A stretch of 64,000 nt of DNA from Gemmatimonadota bacterium (GTDB lineage: Bacteria > Gemmatimonadota > Gemmatimonadetes > Gemmatimonadales > Gemmatimonadaceae). Positions 27,509-35,781 of this stretch are shown here, piece after piece. The stretch covers positions 53,168 to 117,167 of the forward strand of contig JARIFA010000001.1 of assembly GCA_031127075.1 (NCBI GenBank). The letters run 5' to 3'. A program made the translations under genes and the position numbers. Each line of letters starts with the position of its first letter. Position 1 is the stretch's first letter. Below the pieces are notes generated by a model that saw only the letters and a list, made by a program, of their open reading frames with translations, was not told the origin of the DNA and ran no database searches.

Positions 27509-28413
27509 GCGCCATCCGCTTCGTCACCCTCGACGTCTTCACCGACCGCCCCTTCGGGGGCAACCAGCTCGCCGTCATCCCGGATGCGACGGGGATCCCC
27601 GAGGACGCGCTCCTCGAGATTACCCGCGAGTTCAACTTCTCGGAGACGACTTTCTGCTATCCCTCCGCGGACCCGGCCCATACGCGCCGGGTCCGCATCT
27701 TCACCCTCGGCGGCGAGGTGCCCTTCGCCGGCCACCCGACGATCGGCACCGCGACGGCGCTCGCCCTGCGCGAGGGAGTACTTCCCGGGGGGACGGGACG
27801 CCTCCAGCTCGAGCTCGGCGTGGGCACGGTGACCGTCGATGTCCGCGTCGAGGGCGACCGCCTTGCCTGGGCGGAGTTCGGCGTGGCGAAGCTCCCGGAA
27901 CTCGGTCCGGCGGCGCCCGGTCTCTCGACGCTGGCGGAGATCCTCTCGCTCGAGACCGATGACCTCGTGGGTGGCACGCTCAGCCCGCAGGGCGTCTCCT
28001 GTGGCCTGCCCTTCCTGATGGTCGGCGTGAAATCGCTGAAGGCGCTCGCGCGGGCTCGCGTGCGCGAGGAGCTCTGGGAGCGCACGCTGCAGCGCGCCTG
28101 GGCGCGCGACCTCTACGTCGTGGCACGCGACACCGACGGCGGCCCCCAGCACTGGCGGGCGCGGATGTTCGGACCGGGATTCCGCGTCCCCGAAGACCCC
28201 GCGACGGGGTCGGCCGCCGCCGCCTTCGGCGGTTGGCTCGCGCTCAAGGACACCATGCGCGATGGCACCGTCGCGTGGACGATCGACCAGGGCATCGAGA
28301 TGGGACGGCCGAGCCGGATCGATGTGCGTGCGACGAAGGCGGAGGGCGCGGTCACCGCGGTACACGTGGCGGGGCGGGCGGTGCTGATGAGCGACGGGAC
28401 CCTGACCCTCTGA
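27505..28413 (+). CDS. PhzF-family isomerase/epimerase-like protein
   Basis: This 302-residue protein of the PhzF (diaminopimelate epimerase-fold) family has DVFTDRPFGGNQLAV near the N-terminus. The conserved Glu is E47 in FNFSETTF. VPFAGHPTIGTA lies in the first half and EDPATGSAAAA in the second, and together these boxes are diagnostic. Family members isomerise small acids, but most have no known substrate. The GTG at 27505 overlaps the pruA stop, so it is co-translated with the proline/glutamate pathway enzyme and may act on a related compound. Confidence 0.9.
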   Translation: MSAIRFVTLDVFTDRPFGGNQLAVIPDATGIPEDALLEITREFNFSETTFCYPSADPAHTRRVRIFTLGGEVPFAGHPTIGTATALALREGVLPGGTGRLQLELGVGTVTVDVRVEGDRLAWAEFGVAKLPELGPAAPGLSTLAEILSLETDDLVGGTLSPQGVSCGLPFLMVGVKSLKALARARVREELWERTLQRAWARDLYVVARDTDGGPQHWRARMFGPGFRVPEDPATGSAAAAFGGWLALKDTMRDGTVAWTIDQGIEMGRPSRIDVRATKAEGAVTAVHVAGRAVLMSDGTLTL

Positions 28414-28441
28414 TCGTCGTCACCTTCGACGGAGGACGGTG

Positions 28442-29062
28442 ATGGATCGTAAGACGCATTGGGAACAGGTCTGGACGACGAAAGCCTCCACCGAGGTGAG
28501 TTGGTATCAGGCGGATCCGACCCTCTCGCGCACACTGTTGCGGGAGATCGGCACGGACCCATCGACGGCGATTCTCGACGTGGGCGGCGGGGACTCACAC
28601 CTCGTCGACGTGGTCCTCGCCGACGGGCTCGGACGGATCACGGTGCTCGATCTCTCCGGCGCCGCTCTGGCGCGAGCGCGGACGCGACTCGGCGCACGGG
28701 CCGACGAGGTCACCTGGATCGAGGCGGATGTGACGACCGTGGTGCTGCCGCCTCAGAGCGTCGACATCTGGCACGATCGCGCGGTCTTCCACTTCCTCAC
28801 CGCGCCGGATGACCGTGCCCGCTACGCCGCCGTCGCCGCGTCGGCGGTCCGCCCGGGTGGGTCGCTCGTGATCGCGACCTTCGCCGCGGACGGCCCATTG
28901 CGATGCAGCGGCCTCGAGGTGGCGCGATACACCCCCGAAGGCATCGCCGAGGCGCTCGGGGATGCGTTCCGATTGGTCCGCGGCTTCGGTGATGTGCATC
29001 GCACGCCGACAGGCGCCGAGCAGCGGTTCAGCGTGGCGGTACTCCGCCGAACGGCGACCTGA
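28442..29062 (+). CDS. Class I SAM-dependent methyltransferase
   Basis: This 206-residue Rossmann-fold methyltransferase has motif I ILDVGGGDSHLVD at about residues 45-57, an acidic LDLSG strand end (motif II), and a WHDRAVFHFL segment. The W-x-K/T-x3-E-x-SWYQ N-terminus occurs in a group annotated as thiopurine-like or general methyltransferases. A strong ribosome site (GGAGGA, 28431-28436) favours the ATG at 28442 over the GTG three bases earlier. The substrate is unknown. It ends only four bases from the converging barrel gene. Confidence 0.85.
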   Translation: MDRKTHWEQVWTTKASTEVSWYQADPTLSRTLLREIGTDPSTAILDVGGGDSHLVDVVLADGLGRITVLDLSGAALARARTRLGARADEVTWIEADVTTVVLPPQSVDIWHDRAVFHFLTAPDDRARYAAVAASAVRPGGSLVIATFAADGPLRCSGLEVARYTPEGIAEALGDAFRLVRGFGDVHRTPTGAEQRFSVAVLRRTAT

Positions 29063-29066
29063 CCGC

Positions 29067-31499
29067 TTAGAACCTGGCTTCGACGGACAGATCCACCCGC
29101 GTCTGCCAGACCGGCGCGAGCCCGCGCGACACATCGAACCGCAGCAGGCCATCGAGGACGCTGAGCCCGACCCCCGCGCCGCGCAGTAACGTCTCAGGGG
29201 CGCGCCACTCCGCGCGCGGCCCTGCCCAGCCCATATCGTAGAAGATCACCGGACGCACCGCGGCGACGTTCGTGCCGAGCTCGGTCCGTGCGAGCCACAT
29301 CGCGTCACCGATGCGCGTGCCGGCGCTCAGCCCGCGCACGGAGTGCAATCCGCCGAGGAAGAAGGCGCGTTGCGTCGGCGCACGCCCCGACGTCATTCCG
29401 CCCGCGACCGTCACCGCGGCGGCCAGCGGCCCGAGCCCCCGCGAAATGGTGCCCTCGGCGTACGCGCGCCCATACGAGCGATCCCGTGGCGGGGGAGGCG
29501 GGGGAATCAGACAGCCGCGGCACGGCGCCGGGAAGGTCGCCGTGCGCCCCGTCGCCCCTTCGAGCCGGAGATCACCCGCCACGCGCCACCCCGCTGGATC
29601 ATCCCCCGCGCTCCCACGCCAACGGAGCGCGACACCCGAATACGTGCCCGGCTCCGCCACGACATTCGTCCCCATCCGCGGATCGTCGCCGCCGCTGAAG
29701 AGGGAGAATCGGGTCATCACGTCGGCGGTGCGCTGATGCTCGTTGAACACCCGCCACTCGATCCCGCGCCCGCTGATCGGCCGACGCACGAGCTCCACCC
29801 CCGTCGCCCGATGATAGAACCCCTCGTCGCGACCGTAGAGGAACGTGGCGACCGAGGCGCCGAACGAGAGGGGATCGCCGACATCCGAGCTGACGTCGAG
29901 CCGTCGATACACGCCGAGCTCCCACGCCGCACCCCAATGGTCGTGCAGCAGGCGGACCTCGCCGTTGAGCCGCCGATCGCCGATCGCCCCGCGTGCGAGC
30001 CCAGCGGTCCGCCAGCCGCGGCCGAGCGAGGCCTCGAAGGCAATCCCCGTCCCAAGCCCTTCGATGCGGTTGTAGCGCGTGAGCCCGAGCCCCATCGTGG
30101 TCCGTGGGCGCGAGGGGAGTGTCCCGCGCGGGAGCACCTCGTGCAACATCGCGATGAGCTCATCGCGCGGCGCGGCGCCGAAGAGCTCGTCGCCGTCGTC
30201 GTAGATGGAGGGCGGGAGCGCCTCCGAGGTGGCGAGCGTGCTCCGGTCGCAGGGCAGGTCGAGGATCACCGGCATCCGGATGCCTTGATAGCGCGAGCGC
30301 AGCACGCGCTCACGATCGCCCGCCGCGCACTGCGCCTCGCGCGCACGCCGCTCCGTGGTGTCTCGCAACGCGAACCGCGCCATCACGGTGTCGCGGATGG
30401 TGCTGTCCGCGACCCCGGCGGCACGGAGGCTGTCGCGGAGCGCGCGGGTGTTCAACGGCGGGACCACGTTCGCCAGCGACGGGAACGTGACGTCGCCGTT
30501 GACCGATTCATACGTGAACCGCTGCTCGATCGTCAGCGGCGCGCGCATCGCACTGATCCGCGTCGCGAACTCCGCCCCCTGCAGGCGCGGGAGCCAGAAA
30601 CGCCCGTCGTAGAGCCCGTACTCGATCGTCATCCCCGTGAGATCGAGCTGCAGCGGCGTCACGAGCGGCCGCGCGAACAGCGGGATCTCGTCACGGGCGG
30701 TGGAATCCTGCTGCCGGACGAGTTCCCACGCGTCGAGGCGATCACTGAAGCGCAGCGCCGCACGCACGAGATGTGCCTCGTCGAGCTCGAACCAGAGCGA
30801 GGCGGCGACCGCGTTCCAGCTCGGCGTGCGCGGCATCGCACGCAACTCCCGCAGGTGGATCGTCCGTCCGCCCGGGAGCGCGATGGTCATCGAGTCGCCG
30901 ATGGCGAAGGTGTACGTCGCCTCGGACCCCTCGGCGACCGGATGGATGAGATAGGTGCCCTCCTCCGGCGCCTCATCTCCCTCATCACCGCCGTTGCCGA
31001 ACATGTTGAAGAGCCAGAGCTCGTCCATCCCGGGGTAGTACGGGATCGCCATCACATCGGTGAAGTCGCCGGCGCTCTCGGCCTCCGCCTCCGCCTCCCC
31101 CGGTGTCCCCTGCACGATCGGGACGGCGAGCCGCGCACCGAGCACGCTTACGTGCGCACCGCGCCCTCGCTCCCAGCGCACACGCGCGGCGCCTTCGCTC
31201 CGGTACGCGAGTCGGTTTCGCGCGCCGGCCCGCAGGCCGAGGCCAAGGGAAAGGCGCTGGTAGCTCGTGACGTCGTAGGCGCGGAGCGCGGAATCCTGCG
31301 CCAGGCGCGCCGCGCGCGCCCGAAGGAGCAGGGTGCGGGCCGCGCTGTCCTTGAACGCGGTGGCCCGCTGCGCCTCGGTGACCACCGTGGCGCGCGTGCG
31401 CGGGACCTTCACGCCGGCGCTGACACTCCCGCCAGATGTGGAGACGTCGACGGAGACGGCGACCTGCAGGAAGACGGCGGCGGCGAGGGCGAAGGACAT
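29067..31499 (-). CDS. Large Omp85-like outer-membrane beta-barrel protein
   Basis: This 810-residue exported protein ends in Phe (VEARF), as outer-membrane barrels do. A signal peptide opens it. The C-terminal third matches the BamA/surface-antigen barrel: HSVRGLSAGTRIG is the VRGY/F-type loop motif, followed by VRPVIFYDMGWAG and GAGVGLSVLDGLLRFDVSRGL. The N-terminal 450 residues are not POTRA repeats I can recognise. They contain a Glu/Gly-rich linker (about residues 135-185) and beta-rich sequence resembling other long two-part barrel proteins. A Pro run (PPPPPPR) lies in a loop. The function may be lipid or protein handling at the outer membrane. The family call is firmer than the role. 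Confidence 0.72.
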   Translation of the reverse strand: MSFALAAAVFLQVAVSVDVSTSGGSVSAGVKVPRTRATVVTEAQRATAFKDSAARTLLLRARAARLAQDSALRAYDVTSYQRLSLGLGLRAGARNRLAYRSEGAARVRWERGRGAHVSVLGARLAVPIVQGTPGEAEAEAESAGDFTDVMAIPYYPGMDELWLFNMFGNGGDEGDEAPEEGTYLIHPVAEGSEATYTFAIGDSMTIALPGGRTIHLRELRAMPRTPSWNAVAASLWFELDEAHLVRAALRFSDRLDAWELVRQQDSTARDEIPLFARPLVTPLQLDLTGMTIEYGLYDGRFWLPRLQGAEFATRISAMRAPLTIEQRFTYESVNGDVTFPSLANVVPPLNTRALRDSLRAAGVADSTIRDTVMARFALRDTTERRAREAQCAAGDRERVLRSRYQGIRMPVILDLPCDRSTLATSEALPPSIYDDGDELFGAAPRDELIAMLHEVLPRGTLPSRPRTTMGLGLTRYNRIEGLGTGIAFEASLGRGWRTAGLARGAIGDRRLNGEVRLLHDHWGAAWELGVYRRLDVSSDVGDPLSFGASVATFLYGRDEGFYHRATGVELVRRPISGRGIEWRVFNEHQRTADVMTRFSLFSGGDDPRMGTNVVAEPGTYSGVALRWRGSAGDDPAGWRVAGDLRLEGATGRTATFPAPCRGCLIPPPPPPRDRSYGRAYAEGTISRGLGPLAAAVTVAGGMTSGRAPTQRAFFLGGLHSVRGLSAGTRIGDAMWLARTELGTNVAAVRPVIFYDMGWAGPRAEWRAPETLLRGAGVGLSVLDGLLRFDVSRGLAPVWQTRVDLSVEARF

Positions 31500-31578
31500 A
31501 TCGAATCATACGGCGGTGCGCGCCGGGGGTTTCCCGACCCCATTGCCGATGAGGTCGTGCGCTTGTCCATTATTGCGG

Positions 31579-33051
31579 GTGACCGTCTCTCATTCCGCCA
31601 TCAGCCCGGGCGATCTCTCTCCCGCCGAGTTCGAGCGCCACGCCACCGCATTGGCGGGGTGGATCGCCTCCTACCTGCGCGACGGCGAGCGGCACCCTGT
31701 GCTCGCACAGGTCACGCCGGGCGCGGTGCGCGCGACCCTCCCCGACGCCGCACCGCGCGACGCGGAACCGTTGGACGCGATCCTCGCCGACCTCGACCGT
31801 GTGGTGATGCCTGGGGTCACGCACTGGAACCACCCCGGCTTCCTCGCCTACTTCGCGAACACCGCCTCCGTGCCCGGCATCCTCGCGGAGCTCGTGACGG
31901 CGGCGCTCAACCAGGTGGGCATCCTCTGGCGCACCTCCCCCGCCCTCGCCGAGCTGGAGCAGGTGACGACCGGGTGGCTGCGCGACGCGATGGGGCTCCC
32001 GGCCGATTGGTTCGGGATGATCACCGACACCGCATCGGTCTCGACGCTGCAGGCGCTCGCCGCGGCGCGGGAGCTGGATCCGGTGCTCGAGATTCGACAC
32101 CGCGGGATGGCAGGCCGTCCCGAGCTGCCACGCCTGCGGCTCTACTGCTCCGCGCACGCGCACTCGAGCGTCGACAAAGCGGCGATCACGCTGGGCATCG
32201 GCGCCGAGAACGTCGTGCGCATCGCGACCGACGCCGAGCATCGGATGCGGGCCGACCTGCTGCAGTCGGCGATCGGCGCGGACCGCGCGGCGGGATTCCG
32301 TCCGTTGGCGGTCGTCGCAACCGTCGGTACGACCTCCACCACGAGCATCGACCCCGTGCCCGCGATCGCGGCGATCTGCCGGCGTGAGGGGCTCTGGCTC
32401 CACGTCGATGCCGCCTACGGCGGGGCGATGGCACTCCTGCCCGAGGCACGCGCGCTCTTCGCCGGCGTGGAGGAAGCCGACTCGTTCGTGATGAACCCGC
32501 ACAAGTGGCTCTTCACGCCGATGGACTGCTCGGTGCTCTGGACACGGCATCCGGCCGTGCTGAAGCGCACCTTCAGCCTCACCCCCGCCTACCTCGAGAC
32601 GGACGAGCAGGACGTCGCGCTCTCGTTCTCCGACTACTCGTTCCAGCTCGGGCGCCGCTTCCGCGCGCTCAAGCTCTGGTTCGTGATGCGTGCCTTCGGC
32701 ACGGATGGCCTCGCGACGCGGATTCGCCACCACTGCACGCTCGCTCGCACCTTCGCCGACTGGGTCGAGGAGACACCGGTGTGGGAGGTGCACGCCCCGG
32801 TCCCGATGTCGGTGGTCTGCTTCCGGCATCGCCCTGACACGCTCACCGACGAGGCCGCGCTGGAACGGCACAACGCGAGGATCCTCGACCGAGTCAACGC
32901 GAGCGGGCGCGTCTTCCTCTCGCACACCAAACTCGGCGCGCGCTACGTGCTCCGCGTGGCGGTCGGGAATCTGCGCACGCAGGAGGCGCATCTCGCCGAG
33001 GCGTGGCGGCTGTTGCGCGAGGCGGCGGCAGCGAGCGCCGTCACGCCCTGA
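31579..33051 (+). CDS. PLP-dependent aromatic L-amino acid decarboxylase family protein
   Basis: This 490-residue group II decarboxylase has HWNHPGFLAYFANTASVPGILAE-type sequence near residue 80, SPALAELE, the HVDAAYGG motif and the PLP lysine K309 in MNPHKWLF. This pattern is that of Tyr/Trp/DOPA decarboxylases. The GTG at 31579 was chosen for length. A -10-like CATTAT ends five bases before it, so a leaderless transcript is possible. An in-frame ATG at 31549 is the alternative. The product would be an aromatic amine such as tyramine, tryptamine or phenylethylamine. It diverges from the barrel gene. Confidence 0.9.
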   Translation: MTVSHSAISPGDLSPAEFERHATALAGWIASYLRDGERHPVLAQVTPGAVRATLPDAAPRDAEPLDAILADLDRVVMPGVTHWNHPGFLAYFANTASVPGILAELVTAALNQVGILWRTSPALAELEQVTTGWLRDAMGLPADWFGMITDTASVSTLQALAAARELDPVLEIRHRGMAGRPELPRLRLYCSAHAHSSVDKAAITLGIGAENVVRIATDAEHRMRADLLQSAIGADRAAGFRPLAVVATVGTTSTTSIDPVPAIAAICRREGLWLHVDAAYGGAMALLPEARALFAGVEEADSFVMNPHKWLFTPMDCSVLWTRHPAVLKRTFSLTPAYLETDEQDVALSFSDYSFQLGRRFRALKLWFVMRAFGTDGLATRIRHHCTLARTFADWVEETPVWEVHAPVPMSVVCFRHRPDTLTDEAALERHNARILDRVNASGRVFLSHTKLGARYVLRVAVGNLRTQEAHLAEAWRLLREAAAASAVTP

Positions 33052-33058
33052 GTCGGTC

Positions 33059-33075
33059 GCGCGCCGCTGGCGCGC
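33059..33075. terminator. Short hairpin between convergent decarboxylase and aldolase genes
   Basis: GCGCGCC-GCT-GGCGCGC forms a seven-bp stem with a three-base loop in the 48-base gap between converging genes. It is weak evidence for a bidirectional terminator. Confidence 0.35.
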
Positions 33076-33099
33076 ACCGGGCCCAGCACCACCGGTCGC

Positions 33100-33822
33100 T
33101 CAGTCCTTGACCGGTCGCTGGTAGCGCGTGAATCGCTCCTGCACGCGCGCCATCTCCTCAGCGTCCAGCACGGCCGGCGTCCCCGCCGCACGCGCCTGCA
33201 CATATATCTGCGCGAGCGTCTCCACCTCGACGGCGACGGCCAGCGCGGCGTCCGGCGTGGCGCCGAGCGCGACGATCCCGTGATGGGCGAGGAGGCAGGC
33301 GGTGCGCCCCTCAAGCGCGGCGACAGCGTACGCCGACAGCGCCGCGGTCCCGAACGTCGCGTACGGTGCACAGCGAATGTCGTCCCCGCCGGCGACGGCG
33401 ACCATGTAGTGGAACGCCGGGATGCCGTCCCGCTGCACATCGGGGAGGCAGGCGAGCGCGGTCGCGGCCGGCGCGTGCGCGTGGATCACCGCGTGCACCG
33501 CCGGGCGATGCGCGAGCACATCCCGATGCATCCGCCACTCGGTGGACGGCGTGTGCGGACCGATCCAGCGGGCCGGCGGCGCGAGCGGCGTCTCATCGTC
33601 GGTCGCCGGCTGGTCGAGCGCCACCCACGCGAGCGTCTCGGGTGTCATCGCGTCGTAGGGAATCGCCGAGGGCGTGATCACGAACCCCGCAACGCCATCA
33701 CGCGCGCACCGGGCGGAGACGTTGCCGGAGGTGCCGGTCGTGAGGCCGCGCGGCGCGAGCGCCTGCGCCGCTACGACGACCGCCACGCGCGCCACGAGTT
33801 CATCCATCGGGCGCGTCGTCAT
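33100..33822 (-). CDS. Class II aldolase-family protein: methylthioribulose-1-phosphate dehydratase or aldolase
   Basis: This 240-residue class II aldolase/adducin-fold enzyme has a GTSGNVSAR box (residues 30-38), ITPS, the STEW motif with likely catalytic E95, zinc ligands H114 and H116 in IHAHAP, and a third His in LLAHHG. It overlaps mtnA (ATGA), so its substrate is almost certainly 5-methylthioribulose 1-phosphate, the MtnA product. Two activities fit. MtnB dehydrates it in the methionine salvage pathway; an Ald2-type aldolase splits it to DHAP and an aldehyde. No mtnC/mtnD gene is near to decide. Confidence 0.8.
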   Translation of the reverse strand: MTTRPMDELVARVAVVVAAQALAPRGLTTGTSGNVSARCARDGVAGFVITPSAIPYDAMTPETLAWVALDQPATDDETPLAPPARWIGPHTPSTEWRMHRDVLAHRPAVHAVIHAHAPAATALACLPDVQRDGIPAFHYMVAVAGGDDIRCAPYATFGTAALSAYAVAALEGRTACLLAHHGIVALGATPDAALAVAVEVETLAQIYVQARAAGTPAVLDAEEMARVQERFTRYQRPVKD

Positions 33823-34952
33823 CGCGCATCTCCGGTCGTGAGTGATCGGATCGCATCCGCTGTCGCGGGGATGACCCCGCGCTCCGTGATGAGCGCCGTG
33901 ACCAGCGGCGCGAGAGTGACATCGAACGCGGGGTTCGCCACCGCGCTACCGGGCGGCACCACACGCACTCGCGTCACCACGCCAGCGTCGTTCGTGCCGG
34001 TCACGTACGCCACCTCCGAGGCGTCGCGCTCCTCGATCTCGATCGCCGCCCCCGACGGCGTCGCCGCGTCGAGCGTCGATACGGGACACGCCACGTAGAA
34101 AGGCACATCGTGCGCGCGTGCCGCCAGCGCCTTCAGGTACGTCCCGACCTTGTTCGCGACGTCACCGTTCGCCGCCACGCGGTCCGCGCCGACGAGCACC
34201 GCATCGACCGCGCCCCGCATCAGGAGGAGTCCGCCGGCGTTGTCAGCGATCACCGTATGCGGCACGCCGGCCTCGGCGAGCTCCCACGCGGTCAGCGCCG
34301 CGCCCTGGTTCCGTGGGCGCGTCTCGTCGACCCAGACGTGCAGCGGCACCCCCGCGGCGTGCAGGGCGTAGATGGGCGCGAGCGCCGTGCCGTGCCCTGC
34401 CGTGGCGAGCCAGCCGGCGTTGCAATGCGTAAGGAGCTGCAGCGGTCGCGTGGGCGCGACGAGCGGTCGCAACAGCGCCGCCCCGTGCGCCCCGATCGCG
34501 GCGTTCCCCGCCGCATCCTCCTCCGCGATCCGCACCGCCTCGCACCACGCCAGCTCCGCACGCTGTGACATCGGCACCGCGCGCACCGCCTCGGCGACGC
34601 GCGTCACGGCCCACCGGAGATTCACTGCGGTCGGGCGGGCCGAGGCGAGGTGCTCGACCGCCGTATCGAGGGCGGCGTCCGGTGCGGTGTCCGGTGCGGC
34701 GTCCGAGTGGACGGCCGCCGGGCGGGCGGACGCCGAGGCCGCCGCGTCGGTCGTTACCTCACGCACCGCGAAGGCGAGCCCGAACGCCCCGACCGCCCCG
34801 ATCAACGGCGCCCCGCGGACCTGCATCGCTACGATGGCGCGCCGGCAGTCCGCCGCCGACCGCAACGCGACCCACTCCACCACGAAGGGGAGACGAGTCT
34901 GATCAAGGACCTCGAGGGTCCACGGCGCGGGCCAGCGGAGGGGACGGTGCAC
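33819..34952 (-). CDS. mtnA: S-methyl-5-thioribose-1-phosphate isomerase
   Basis: MtnA (377 residues, eIF2B-like fold) converts 5-methylthioribose 1-phosphate to the ribulose form. RGAPLIG near residue 47, LTHCNAGWLA with the catalytic Cys, VDETRPRNQGA and GADRVAANGDVANKVGT with the catalytic Asp are all intact. An Ala/Pro/Asp-rich insertion (about residues 70-95) corresponds to three near-identical 12-base units around 34670-34705 and looks like slippage in a surface loop. It is followed by the class II aldolase gene with a four-base overlap. A CRP-like site lies upstream. Confidence 0.95.
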   Translation of the reverse strand: MHRPLRWPAPWTLEVLDQTRLPFVVEWVALRSAADCRRAIVAMQVRGAPLIGAVGAFGLAFAVREVTTDAAASASARPAAVHSDAAPDTAPDAALDTAVEHLASARPTAVNLRWAVTRVAEAVRAVPMSQRAELAWCEAVRIAEEDAAGNAAIGAHGAALLRPLVAPTRPLQLLTHCNAGWLATAGHGTALAPIYALHAAGVPLHVWVDETRPRNQGAALTAWELAEAGVPHTVIADNAGGLLLMRGAVDAVLVGADRVAANGDVANKVGTYLKALAARAHDVPFYVACPVSTLDAATPSGAAIEIEERDASEVAYVTGTNDAGVVTRVRVVPPGSAVANPAFDVTLAPLVTALITERGVIPATADAIRSLTTGDAR

Positions 34953-34967
34953 GGGTCAGCGGTCAGT

Positions 34968-34983
34968 TGTGAGGAATATCACA
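34968..34983. promoter_or_regulatory. CRP/FNR-family-like operator TGTGA-N6-TCACA
   Basis: This is a perfect match to the CRP-type consensus (TGTGA, six bases GGAATA, TCACA). It lies in the divergent region between mtnA (16 bases upstream of its start) and the Spy-like lipoprotein gene (115 bases upstream). The region is locally AT-rich. At this distance it would repress mtnA, or act on the lipoprotein gene. No regulator is nearby. Confidence 0.45.
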
Positions 34984-35097
34984 TGTTGCGGCTGGTCCTG
35001 CCGCTAGACTCTTAACGTACGACAGCCTCCTCGCGTCTTCCGGGGTATCCGCGGATAGCCTTCCACAACCCATGCGTCCACCCAGCAGGAGCAGCAG

Positions 35098-35655
35098 ATG
35101 ATCCGTCTCCGTCACCTCTCCCTCATCGCCCTCGCGCTCGGCCTCGCCGCCTGCGCCGAGTCGTCCACGGCGCCGACCGTGACCTCGACCGACGATGACT
35201 ACGCTCTCGTGATGTTCGGCGAGATCGGCTCGGCGCTCGAGGGCACCCTCGGCACGCAGTCCGGCACACAGCCGATGGACGGCCGCAGCTGGATGGCGCG
35301 CCTCCCCGATTCCCTCGCGCTCACCGCCACGCAGCGGACGGCGATCGCCGCGCTCCGCGCGACCTTCCGGCAGAACAACGCGGCCACGCTCGACTCGCTG
35401 CGGCAGATTTTTGTGCAGGCGCGCGATGCGCGCCGCGCGGGCGCGACGCGGGAGGAGGTGCGAGCGATTCTCGTGACGGGGCGTCCGATCGCCGAGGCGC
35501 TGCGGCCGAAGGTGCTCGCGCTGCACCTCGCGAGCTGGTCGGTGCTGAGCGATGCGCAGCGGGCGTGGCTGATCGCGAATCGCCCGAGCCAGCCACCGGT
35601 GGTCGGCGGCCTCGTGAGCTGTCAGGCCTGCGGGTGCCCGGGCAGCGGCTGCTGA
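35098..35655 (+). CDS. Spy/LTXXQ-like lipoprotein with cysteine-rich C-terminal tail
   Basis: This 185-residue lipoprotein has lipobox LAAC. The helical body has two LTxxQ-type motifs (LTATQRTAI near residue 76 and LSDAQRAWL near 152), as in the Spy/CpxP family of periplasmic chaperones and stress sensors. The last 12 residues are cysteine-rich (SCQACGCPGSGC, pattern C-x2-C-x-C-x4-C), which is not part of that family and could bind metal or form disulfides. An AGGAG lies before the ATG. A textbook terminator follows, so the gene is monocistronic. Confidence 0.72.
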   Translation: MIRLRHLSLIALALGLAACAESSTAPTVTSTDDDYALVMFGEIGSALEGTLGTQSGTQPMDGRSWMARLPDSLALTATQRTAIAALRATFRQNNAATLDSLRQIFVQARDARRAGATREEVRAILVTGRPIAEALRPKVLALHLASWSVLSDAQRAWLIANRPSQPPVVGGLVSCQACGCPGSGC

Positions 35656-35703
35656 TCGACATCGCGTGACGCCCTGACGTCCGAGGGCTCGGCGGATGTG
35701 AGC

Positions 35704-35743
35704 GGGGGCGGGTGACCACTGGTCACCCGCCCCCAATCTTTTT
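35704..35743 (+). terminator. Rho-independent terminator after the Spy-like gene
   Basis: A perfect 14-bp stem, GGGGGCGGGTGACC (35704-35717) with GGTCACCCGCCCCC (35721-35734), has an ACT loop and is followed by AATCTTTTT. It is the best-formed terminator in the window and separates this gene from the converging RND operon. Confidence 0.9.
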
Positions 35744-35781
35744 CGCCCGACGCTCACGGATGACCCAGGAGCACCTCGGGC

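Noticed and set aside
29343..32387. A 1014-codon plus-strand frame over the barrel and decarboxylase genes
   Set aside because: It is antisense to the barrel gene and out of frame with the decarboxylase, with random-looking Arg/Glu/His composition. It was checked as a possible giant protein and nothing supports it.
34670..34705. Three near-identical 12-base units inside mtnA
   Set aside because: They keep the reading frame and code an Ala/Pro/Asp loop; this looks like replication slippage in a surface loop, not a mobile or regulatory repeat.
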